DNA from: Antedon mediterranea
Lineage: Eukaryota > Echinodermata > Crinoidea > Comatulida > Antedonidae
Assembly (NCBI RefSeq): GCF_964355755.1
Contig: NC_092677.1
Span: 10,004,601 to 10,068,600 of the forward strand
DNA length: 64,000 bases
Direction of reading: 5' to 3'
Shown here: positions 44,101 through 56,100 of the stretch, one piece after another
Numbering within the stretch: the stretch's first letter is position 1
How the letters are laid out: each line of letters opens with the position of its first letter
The notes under the pieces: generated by a model
What the model saw: the letters and a program-made list of their open reading frames with translations, nothing else
Told to the model about the DNA's origin: nothing
Databases searched by the model: none
Made by a program: the position numbers and the translations under genes

Positions 44101-47100
44101 ATTTAAATAGATAAACATGTGAGAGGATTAAAACAGAACAAAGAGAGTTTTTAAAAGGATTAATTAACAAAATGATTAAAACATATACAGTTCCAAGAAA
44201 AAGCAACATAATGCAAACATCTTAATGCAGACATTGATAAACAATCTTGCCCACCCACTGCACCCAGCTGCATTACATTGTAGGTACAGTGGAAAATGAT
44301 AATAAGTAAAGGAAAAGAAAACATATCTAAAACATGACAGGGTTACAATTAGAACAATCAATATCATTATAGAGTCAACATTGTACCTAAGCCCGTGTTT
44401 CCACAGCCAAAACAAAATAATATCAGTTAATTTTTATTCAATACATGCGCATGATCAGTCATTACCAAACAACCAGATGCCCAATCACAACGCAACAATT
44501 TTTCCTTCAGATCACAGGTTAAAAATGTACACATTCATCCGATAATCATCCGATTTGAATGAGATAATTACTGTATTGGTTAATTTTTCTCGAATGGATT
44601 TGGTTAAACCCCGTTTCCACAGGCAGCTAGTTTATCGGTTAATTTGACTGCAGAAACATGTCCATAGATGTTGTAAAAGCATTACATTTATACCTCTCAG
44701 CGCCAGTGCGCCCTCATTGGCTGGAGTTGTTCGTGCGTTGTTGCTTTGATTTCCATGTTGTTGTATTGAGTTATTGACTGTTATTAAAATACATTATTCG
44801 CATTACATCGGTCTATGTGTGATCTGTAGAGTTGTGGCATATAAAAATCAACCTTATTGGCGTGGTGGCAGCCCAAGATATTCGGACCTTCCGCTTAAAA
44901 CCAGTGAGTTATTAGTTGTTGAACTTAGGCCTAGCCTAGGCCCATCCATACCATTATCTACGAGATCGCACTAACGCACAGAGGCGTACGACCAGCCAGC
45001 ACATATAGCTGGTAGGATGGCGAACGTTAACAGAGCTCCTAAACAGTGGAGCTTAACCAAAACTGAAACAATAAACTCATTTGAGTCATGGCGGCAGAAC
45101 ATTATTTATACACTTTCGTTGGATGAAAATTTTGCTCCATTCTTGATGGAAGGCACACAATGGGGCCCCAAAACCAGAGCATCTCCACTCCGCCTATTTG
45201 AGGACGATGATGACACTGTCCCTAGAGCACGTCGACGTACTGCTCAGCAAAAGGTACACATGCTCGAGCTCATGCTAGGCCAGATCGCAAACTTCTGTCC
45301 TATTATTTCTCGAAGCACAATTGTTAAAAGCTCCACGTCCATCTCGCAAATCTGGCAGGCCATCCGACTTCACTATGGTTTCCAAACGACCGGAGGTCAC
45401 TTCTTAGACTTTGCCACTATTCACCTCGAGGCTGGTGAACGTCCAGAAGATTTGTATCAACGACTATTGGCATTTGCTGACGATAATTTGCTACGCACTG
45501 GAGGCGGAATTAATCATCACGGCGTCGCGATCACAGAGGATGAAGAAATGACACCTACTGTGGAGAACTTTATTGTGTTAACCTGGTTATCCCTTATCCA
45601 TAAAGACCTCCCGCGTCTAGTCAAGCAACGATATGGAACTGATCTGCGAGATCGTACCCTGGCGACAATAAAGCCCGAAATTTCGCAAGCGATGGATTCC
45701 CTTTTCGATGAATTGCGTGCTACAGAAGACACACGCGCAATGCATACTTTCGCAACACCTCCCACGGTCAACTATCAACACGCTTCTCGCACGTCTCGTA
45801 ATACTACTAGTCATATTCGTCGACAGCTAAAGTCTTGTCCTCTTTGCAAACAGGCTGGTCGAAAGCATGACACCCACTTTCTCAGTGGATGCATTCACTT
45901 ACCTGAACAGGACCGGAAGTACATGGTCAGGGCTAGACAGGTCATCGGAATCATTGAAGGTATCGAGGAGACTGACGTTAGCGATGACGCCAGTTTAGCA
46001 GATAACCAGACAGAACAGGCTGCACTACGCGTGCAGATCAGACAGTCGCCCTATCTCGACGTTTTCCACAATCACCACACGGCACGTATTACTATCGACA
46101 GTGGTGCCACCGGCAATATGATCTCCCTTGCCGCAGCGACAGCCCTATCGGCCGAAATTAGAGAATCATCTCAATCAGCCCACCAAGCAGATGGCTCATC
46201 TCCATTAAAGGTTGTCGGCGAGACAACAATTACATTTTCCCGCAACCATATTGAACTTCTCTTTGACGGCCTCGTAGTCGAACGACTCGATGTGGATATT
46301 CTGGCAGGCACACCCTTTATGGAAAACAATGACATCGCCATTCGTCCAGCGACCTGAAGATGCGGGTATTCAAGTAGAATATTTAAACCCATCATTCTTA
46401 GTAAAGAAAGACAGCGGAGGATTCCGCCTTGTAACCGCCTTTGCGGATGTCGGTCGATACGCGAAACCTCAGCCTTCACTAATGCCCGACGTAAACTCTG
46501 TACTTCGTCATATCGCTAGGTGGAAGTACATTATCTCTACAGACCTCACTAAGGCATTTTATCAGATACCGCTTTCACGCGAATCGATGAAGTACTGCGG
46601 AGTGGCCACGCCCTTCAGAGGAATCCGTGTATACGCCAGGTCTGCTATGGGAATGCCGGGATCTGAAACAGCGCTGGAGGAACTAACCTGCCGCGTCTTA
46701 GGAGAGCTTCTCTCTGAAGGCGTCATTGCCAAGATTGCAGACGATCTCTACTGCGGAGGAGACACCCTAGATGAGTTACTTTGCAACTGGCGCCGACTGC
46801 TGTCCGAACTTTATAGATGCGGCCTCAGTCTCTCAGCAAGTAAAACATTTATCTGCCCAAAAACTACCAAATACTCGGGTGGACATGGTCCCTTGGCACG
46901 TTAAGAGCCAATCCACATCGTATTTCGACGCTCGCTACGTGTTCTCCCCCTAAGACTGTAAAGGGCCTCCGATCGTTCATTGGGGCGTATAAAGTGCTCG
47001 CACGGGTTATCCCCAACTGCGCTTCCATCCTCACACCTTTAGACGATGCTGTGGCTGGCCGACAGTCCCAAGACAAAATCACGTGGTGTGATGCCCTTTG

Positions 47101-50100
47101 TGAAGATTTTTAGACTGCTCAAAAGTTGCTCACAACCAGCCAAACAATCACGTTACCCCATCCAGATGACCAGCTTTGGATAGTCACTGATGGTTCAGTA
47201 AAAAGACACGGAATTGGGGCAACACTATACATTAGGCGAGACGATAGTCTGCGGATCTCCGGATTCTTTAGTGCCAAACTTAGAGCTCGACAGCTTACGT
47301 GGCTCCCGTGTGAGATCGAAGCCCTGGCAATCGCTGTCGCAGTTACCGTATTTTCCGGAGTATAGGTCGAGACTTTGTGGGAAAATTTTAATTGCAAAAT
47401 CGGGGGTCGACTTATACTCCGACCATGCGATTTTTGAAAAAAATCAAGCCGAAAAAATTCGTTCAAAAGCCGTCAGCTGTCAAGGCCTAGCAAGGTCAGT
47501 GGCCTATCATCAATCACTCACAGGAGTTTTCAATTTAATAATACCTACATTGTACAAAATAATACAACTCCAACAAGTACTGGTACAAGTACTATTAATA
47601 TATAACAAAGATTAATTTTGATGTTTATATTACGCTTTTATTAAAATAATTAAGAATAAATAGTTTTCGTTTGTGTTTCATATGCTTCGTATTCACTCGC
47701 GAAAACATCGTAACACACACCACAAAACGAACTACACGATGTGGAAGGATCTAAATCTCCCTACTCCAATCCAGGAGATCTTCTACGCATGTGTAGATAT
47801 TTACTACGTCATCATATATGTATCGTATTTTACTTGCGGTCCGGCCATGCAGTATTTACTCACACGTCGCTTATTTTATACCGTATTACAGTACTTAAAT
47901 ATAATGTATATCGCTTTCCCAGACATCCCACAGCTATATAGGTTAATATACATGGAATTAAAGTGTAGGCCTACCAAACATTTTTGAAAAAGATATTTAT
48001 ATTAGATATCATAATCGGGTTATGTTTATGCTGTAGGAAAAAGGAGAATCAACGTAAACGAATACTTAATCTATGCCTACTATGATTCCGGTAAATCCAC
48101 TGTACATAGCCGTATACCTGCCCTGACGTATGACAAATAAGACATTTATTATTTGTCATCCTTCAGGGCAGGTATTGTATGATTCCACTGTACATAGCCG
48201 TATACCTGCCCTGACGTATGACAAATAAGACATTTATTATTTTTCATCCTTCAGGACAGGTATTGTATGATTCCACTGTACATAGTCGTAGGCCTATACC
48301 TGCCCTGACGTATGACAAATAAGATATTTATTATTTGTCATCCTTCAGGGCAGGTATTGTATGATTCCACTGTACATAGCCGTATACCTGCCCTGACGTC
48401 TGACAAATAAGACATTTATTATTTGTCATCCTTCAGGGCATGTATTGTATGATTCCACTGTACATAGCCGTATACCTGCCCTGACGTATGACAAATAAGA
48501 CATTTATTATTTGTCATCCTTCAGGGCAGGTATTGTATGATTCCACTGTACATAGCCGTATACCTGCCCTGACGTATGACAAATAAAACATTTATTATTT
48601 GTCATCCTTCAGGGCAGGTATTGTATGGTTCCACTGTACATAGCCGTTTCCTACAGGCCCACACAATGCACACCTGGTTGGTGAAAAAAAAAGTAATGTT
48701 TTTTCAATACTATTATGCCTCAAAATACATAGGCCTAATATAGACATTGTAGGCCTACAATGGAATTGTATATTGAACGTGAATGAAGTAAAAAGTGAAA
48801 CAAATTGCAATCTGGTACTTTCCCCGCTGTTTGTAAATATGAGGCCTGCTGCAGTAAAGCATTCGTACGTATTTATATATATATTTTTCCAGTACCATAG
48901 ACTGTTTGTCTATATATATATATTAATGGCAATCTTGTATTGACTATACTATGTAGGCACTATAGATTAGTAAAAACGTAAGTTTTACGACGATTTGATT
49001 CAAATATATTGGATCATTAAAAAGAAATTCTTATTTTTCAACATTAGATTGAATATTTTTACTTTCTTTTATTTACAGTTTTGTATTTTAAAAATAAAAT
49101 GTATGTAATAATACATTCATTTAGAACATCACATTTTCTGTTTGGCTGATTCTTCATTTAGGTAGGCCTACATGGTATTAGACCGGGCGCCCGGAAGATT
49201 TATTCATGTGAAAAGATACAAAAGGTTTGATGATGTAGTAAGGTGCGTATTATGGCGAGATGCAATATTCGACATTGCTGCCGGGTCACAGCCTGTACAT
49301 TGGGCCTGTGGGGATCATAACATAGGGGGGTAAAAATGCATTTATTCATGTGAAGCAATACAAGGATAAACTTTGTTGGATATCATTCGTAGTGGGCTAC
49401 TAATGATTACATCACCAATGACAGCAACTTTATCCTGTACGGGGCGCCAAACAGCAACATTTTAGGGCCACGCCCAAATGGGTTTATTCATGTGAAGCGA
49501 TACAAGGTTGAATCTTTTTTTAATGGCAGCAGTACATATTGGGGATGACAAAAACACCAATGACAGCAACTTTATCCTGTACATAAGCTCAGACAGCAGC
49601 CCTAAAGGTCCGCAGTTTCCCCCTATTCGGCTATATACTCGGCGCGTCGTCCTATGGCGTTCAGCTGAGTTAGAAATACGTACTCGGACTGACAATAAAT
49701 ACACAGTAGAATGCTAAAACAATAAATAAAGAGAGCAGTTGTTTCCTGTACCAAATCATCAAACATCAAACTCTTAGGAACTCGCCCAAAATGGGTTTAT
49801 CCATGAAGTATGTAATCATTTTTGAAAAAAAATGGTTTTTTTTCTTCACTTTATTCGGTACCGTACCCAACAGCTCATATACCCGAGGCTCCATTCGTGA
49901 TCAACAATGTTGATAATACAAACACATTCACGATAACGAGTGACTTTTATTTTATAATTGAAATAATATATCTTTATTTTAGAATAATAAATAAAACACT
50001 TAAAATAACCAACAGCAGATTTGTATTTTAGGGTAACATTTTGAACAATCAATATTATATCAAAATCATTATTTCGATCAAAATAATATAATTTAAGAAT

Positions 50101-53100
50101 ATTTTTCAGATAAACTAAATAATTACACTCATAGTGATCGACACCGGTACCGATTATTGTACATAATTATTATAACTCGATTTAAATATTGTTTTAATTA
50201 CACACGAGACACTAGTGATGTATATATGAAAAAAGGCAACAAAATCTAAATTTGCAACATTTTTTAACATAACATAACATAACATAATAGTAAAGTAAAT
50301 AATAGTTCGAATTCAACATAATCACTTAGAGAATTGGTAAGGTATAGATTAGACTATCGATATCTTATTTGTCATACGTCAGGGCAGGTATACGACTATG
50401 TACAGTGGAATCATACAATCAACCTGCCCTGAAGGATGACAAATAATAAATATCTTATTTGTCATACGTCAGGGCAGGTATACGACTATGTACAGTGGAA
50501 TCATACAATACCTGCCCTGAAGGATGACAAATAATCAATATCTTATTTGTCATACGTCAGGGCAGGTATACGACTATGTACAGTGGAATCATACAATACC
50601 TGCCCTGAAGGATGACAAATAATAAATATCTTATTTGTCATACGTCAGGGCAGGTATACGACTATGTACAGTGGAATCATATACAATACCTGCCCTGAAG
50701 GATGACAAATAATAAATGTCTTATTTGTCATACGTCAGGGCAGGTATACGACTATGTACAGTGGAATCATACAATACCTGCCCTGAAGGATGACAAATAA
50801 TAAATGTCTTATTTGTCATACGTCAGGGCAGGTATACGGCTATGTACAGTGGAATCATACAATACCTGCCCTGAAGGCTGACAAATAATAAATGTCTTAT
50901 TTGTCATACGTCAGGGCAGGTATACGACTATGTACAGTGGAATCATACAATACCTGCCCTGAAGGATGACAAATAATAAATGTCTTATTTGTCATACGTC
51001 AGGGCAGGTATACGGCTATGTACAGTGGAATCATACAATACCTGTCCTGAAGGATGACAAATAATAAATGTCTTATTTGTCATACGTCAGGGCAGGTATA
51101 CGACTATGTACAGTGGAACAATACCATACCTGCCCTGAAGGATGACAAATAATCAATATCTTATTTGTCATACGTCAGGGCAGGTATACGGCTATGTACA
51201 GTGGAATCATACAATACCTGCCCTGAAGGATGACAAATAATAAATGTCTTATTTGTCATACGTCAGGGCAGTTATACGGCTATGTACAGTGGAATCATAC
51301 AATACCTGCCCTGAAGGATGACAAATAATAAATATCTTATTTGTCATACGTCAGGGCAGGTATACGACTATGTACAGTGGAATCATATACAATACCTGCC
51401 CTGAAGGATGACAAATAATAAATGTCTTATTTGTCATACGTCAGGGCAGGTATACGACTATGTACAGTGGAATCATACGTACCTGCCCTGAAGGATGACA
51501 AATAATAAATGTCTTATTTGTCATACGTCAGGGCAGGTATACGGCTATGTACAGTGGAATCATACAATACCTGCCCTGAAGGCTGACAAATAATAAATGT
51601 CTTATTTGTCATACGTCAGGGCAGGTATACGACTATGTACAGTGGAATCATACAATAACCTGCCCTGAAGGATGACAAATAATAAATGTCTTATTTGTCA
51701 TACGTCAGGGCAGGTATACGGCTATGTACAGTGGAATCATACAATACCTGTCCTGAAGGATGACAAATATTAAATGTCTTATTTGTCATACGTCAGGGCA
51801 GGTATACGACTATGTACAGTGGAACCATACCATACCTGCCCTGAAGGATGACAAATAATCAATATATTATTTGTCATTACTCCATGGTACAGTGGAATCA
51901 TACAATCCTGCCCTGAAGGATGACAAATAATAAAATAATGTTGTCTTATTTGTCATACGTCAGGGCAGGTATACGGCTATGTACAGTGGAATCATACAAT
52001 ACCTGCCCTGAAGGATGACAAATAATAAATGTCATGTAATTTCATAATTTCATGTGTATTAGCCTATATAGCTGAGGAGGATGGTCTGGGAAAGCGATAT
52101 ACATTTAAGTAATACGGTAGAAAATAGCGAAGTACGAGTAAAATACTACATGGCCGGACCGCAAGTAAAATACGATATATATATGATGACGTACTAGATA
52201 TCTACACATGCGTAGAAGAACTCCTGGATTGGAGTAGGGAGATTTAGATCCTTCCCACGATGTTGGAATGTCCATGCAGCATGTTTGTTATTGCGCGATA
52301 TTTTCATCTATACACATGCGCAGTTTGTTTGTTTGTTCGTAATTACAATTACTGCGCATGTCTATTCATAAAATAAATTCTCCTCAGTCCGGCGCGTGTA
52401 CATTTACAGATAACGCGATTTACAACTACTCGCCTGTACAATTTAATAAGCCTCCTAACGAAAAACTCGTTTTAATTTATTCGAGTGACGCGAAAAAACA
52501 TCGCTGATGGCAAGTACTGTAACGCTACATCGCTGTCATTTATTATAGGCTGGCGAAGACGGCGGCGAAGCCGTTGTGATTACGTCCGTCCGATATTGAT
52601 TAGGCCTACACTTTAATAATTGTATAAACAAACAACCACATTTCATACATTTCTAGCCTTCTTTGAACTTTAAAGTAAGTTGTGTTATTAGCCGATTTTG
52701 GAGGTCGACTTATATTCAGGTCATACCAAAATCAACGATATTCGGCGCTAGTTCCGTTTCGCACCTGTCGTTTATTTCGACTCAAAATTGGTTAAGTAAC
52801 TTTATCGTGAGTACCACACCTTAGAATTAGGCCTCAAAAATATTTTTACAAAGGAGATCACACAAAAAGTAAAAAATAAATCCTTTAAATTGATGAATTT
52901 ACAGACGTGTTTCTCGCACATCGGTTCGTGAATTTCGCATACTCAATGTTCAATGTTGTTGTTTCTATGGAGCGCCAAAAGAGCAATCATAATAGAGGGC
53001 TAAAAACTCAATAAATTGCGTATATTTAATGCATTTATTGGTGAAAATTACGTTCAATTTTATCATATTCTGTCAATGTCAATGCAACAAAAATATTACT

Positions 53101-56100
53101 GTTGATACTGTACATGGTTTTTGCAGGAACTTTTAGGAATGAAAATCGACAAATTCATCATCATATTACATGTACTGTAGGGGTATACCTGATCTAAATA
53201 ATATTCCTCTTAGTCTTACTATAGTCTTAGGTCTAGGGTTGGTTGCTATTTGAAAACAGCAAATTATTAGCAGTAAAATGTTACAGCATTTTTATTGACA
53301 AAATATATTAAAATTAAACGTGTATTTCAATAATAAATGCATTAAAAGAAGACGCATTCCACTGAGTTTTTAACCATCTATTGTTGTTTGCTCTTTTGGC
53401 GCTCCATAGAAACGAAAATATTGAACTTCGAGTATGCTAAATTCGCGAACGGTATGCGAGAAACATGTCTGTAAAATCATCAATATAAGGATTTATTAGT
53501 TAGTTTTTATGTGATTCTTCTTCATAAAAGTACTTATGAGGCCCAATTTTAAGGTGTGGTATTCACAATAAGTTGCTTAACAATTTGGAGTCAAAAGGAA
53601 GTCGAAATAAAAACAGGTGCGAAACGGAACTAGCGCCCGATATTCTAGGTCAAAGTTGGGGGTCGACTTATACTTGGGGTCGACCTATACTCCGGAAAAT
53701 ACGGTAAGCATTTTAGTCCATATAGTCCAGTCCCTAAGGGGAGAAAAAGGGGTGGGATGTTACCAGACTGGATACAAATTTTTCAATATAGCAGTTTGGT
53801 AGAGTATAGTGTGGAGATGCCAAAACAAAGTTACTGGAAATCTGATTTGACCTCTGTGACCTCTGACCTCAATTTTTATATTTTTCTATTATATAACTAA
53901 AAATCGCCATACCTTGACAACGCATGGACATTTTACATTAATTTTTTTTTCAAAATGCTTGGAAGATATATATTTATATTCGCTATAATGAAAAAAATTG
54001 TACAAAAATGGCCGCAAAGGCTTTATTTTTCAGTTTGACCTTTGACCTTGATTGCCTAATATCTCAATAACACGCAATTTCAGAGATTTGAGAATGGGCC
54101 CAAAATGTTAAGAAAATAAATCTAATATTTAGTCTAATAGAAACTTTTTTCAAAAAATTACCATAAATTAAGCTTTCTTGACCCTTGACCTAAAATGTTT
54201 GAATATGTCAATATCTCGGTAACTATTTTTCCTAAAAAGTTCAGTTTGGTGTCAAATTGTTTAGAATATACACATTTATATTTGCTCTAACAAAATATTT
54301 TGTCAGAATTCAATTGGAAATGTCATTTTGAGCTATGACCCATCCGTTTTGCATATATTTAGCAATTAATAATCTATAAAAAGAGATCGAGAGAGGGGAG
54401 GGGGTTGGGGTGGATGGAGAGACACATTTTTTTTACATGTTACACAAATGTTAAACTCTGTCTGCACTATAACATTTTTATGCGACACAAAAATGTGATG
54501 TGCCCATATATGGACACGATGAATGACATATCACTACCATATTTGGGCACATCACACCTTTTTTGTTAAACTAGTTTATAGTGTAGACAAACATGTAAAA
54601 AATATGTGTCTCTCCATCATCCCAACCACCTCCCCCTCTCTCGCTTTTCCAATGCTACTGCATGCATCTATACACATCAAAATGGCCGGAATTGTACTGG
54701 AAAGTTTTTAGCTACATTTGAAAATAAGTCCCAGAGGATGGGTGTATTGTAATGTTATCAGAATTATGGCAATTGTTTGTAATGGGAAAGTTTTAAAACT
54801 ACATTTGAAATATTTGCTTATAATATCACATGCTATTAAAGATATACTTATTTTCCCCCTGACAAAAGCATTTGACAAATATTTTTGTTGAATATGCAAT
54901 TTTAATGTCACACATAATAGTTTCACCAAAAATTGGATTGAAAAAAATGATATAGTGCATACCCAAAAAAACTGTAATTCAAAGCAAAAAATAGGCTGGA
55001 AGTCAATGTGATTTTGGTTAAATTAACTGTTTATTGTGTCTTTAAAGTGATATTTACTCTATTTTTTAGATTAGCTCTTTGATTAAACACCTCTTCCAAT
55101 GCAGTGAAGATCTTAAGTGTCGCCTTGTCTTACTAATCTTCCTTAACTTCTCTTTGAACGATCGTAATCAATATTTGTTGAGGTATAATATTTCCCTCAA
55201 ATGCTTTCTGATAATCTCTAAATCAAAGATTTGGTGATATTCATTTTCTTTTTATTTTAGTTGATTGACAAACTGTATAAGATGGTCCTACAAAGCCATA
55301 TATATTGGTTTATTTACTTCTAGTTGGTCTCTGATTTTGTTTTTTGATTACTTTTGTAAATTATTTGTGTACATGTGATAATGTTCGTTTGGTCGGTAAT
55401 GGTTGATGTCAGTTTTGTCATGTTTTTGTTGATTAAAGTATAATTATCATTGCTTCTCTTCATTTCTTCTGGTTTCAAAGATGTTGTTGTATAGTGTTAT
55501 GAGCTGGATGTGTTATTGCCTGATCAAGCCAAGATGGTAATTTTGACTGCTCACTGGTTTGATTTCCTTTTATATTCCACTAAAGTATGTTCTTGAAAAG
55601 AAATCAGCTTTGTAATTAATTTGTCTTTGATCCTTTTCAGATTTCTAATATTTTAAACATATGTTTTTCTTTTCTTCGCTTTTTCCTCACTGTTTCAAAC
55701 ATTTTATTTTTTCAGCATACTTCACGCAATGAATTGATAATTAGGTCATATGTTTTATGAGTATCAAATCGCATTGGTTAATTCTTCTTTTCTTTCTTTA
55801 AGATCTTGATTTTCTTTTTTTTTTTAATGTTATTTAACTTTAAGTTTATCTAATTTTTTGTTGATATTAAGTGTTGCTCTTACGGTGTAGGCCTACCATG
55901 CGATGGAATTTTATATATTGAAATTAAATTAAACATAAAGTTTTAAGAAAATTGTAAAAGGCTAAATAGGATATTGAAGGTAGTTCTGGTCCATTAAATC
56001 TATATTTTAGGTATATTATTATAAGTATGACACACGCACGCTTTACAGTATATCCTGGTTATACCTCAAACTGGCATTTCCAGTAAAAATATGATAACAT

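Larger units (their letters stand above)
47346..53704. mobile_element. 6.36-kb long-inverted-repeat DNA element with hairpin arrays
   Basis: Ends CCGTATTTTCCGGAGTATAG and the exact complement, flanked by TA on both sides (47344-47345, 53705-53706). The reading frame of the interrupted RNase H is continuous across the site if the element and one TA are disregarded, which confirms the boundaries. Inside, arms 47739-47960 and 52040-52261 are inverted copies; next to them lie arrays of an ~88-bp unit (48096-48648 and 50361-52033) in opposite orientation. No transposase gene is recognisable. A second element (52745-53636) is nested within the right part. TA duplication fits Tc1/mariner-type and some other superfamilies; I cannot assign the family. 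Confidence 0.88.

Noticed and set aside
47673-47987. 104-codon frame in the TIR element as transposase remnant
   Set aside because: It lies in the inverted arm, which is repeated at 52040-52261, and has no transposase motif.
50361-52033. CRISPR-like regular array
   Set aside because: Units follow each other without unique spacers and each is ~88 bp and nearly identical; this is a tandem satellite in animal DNA.
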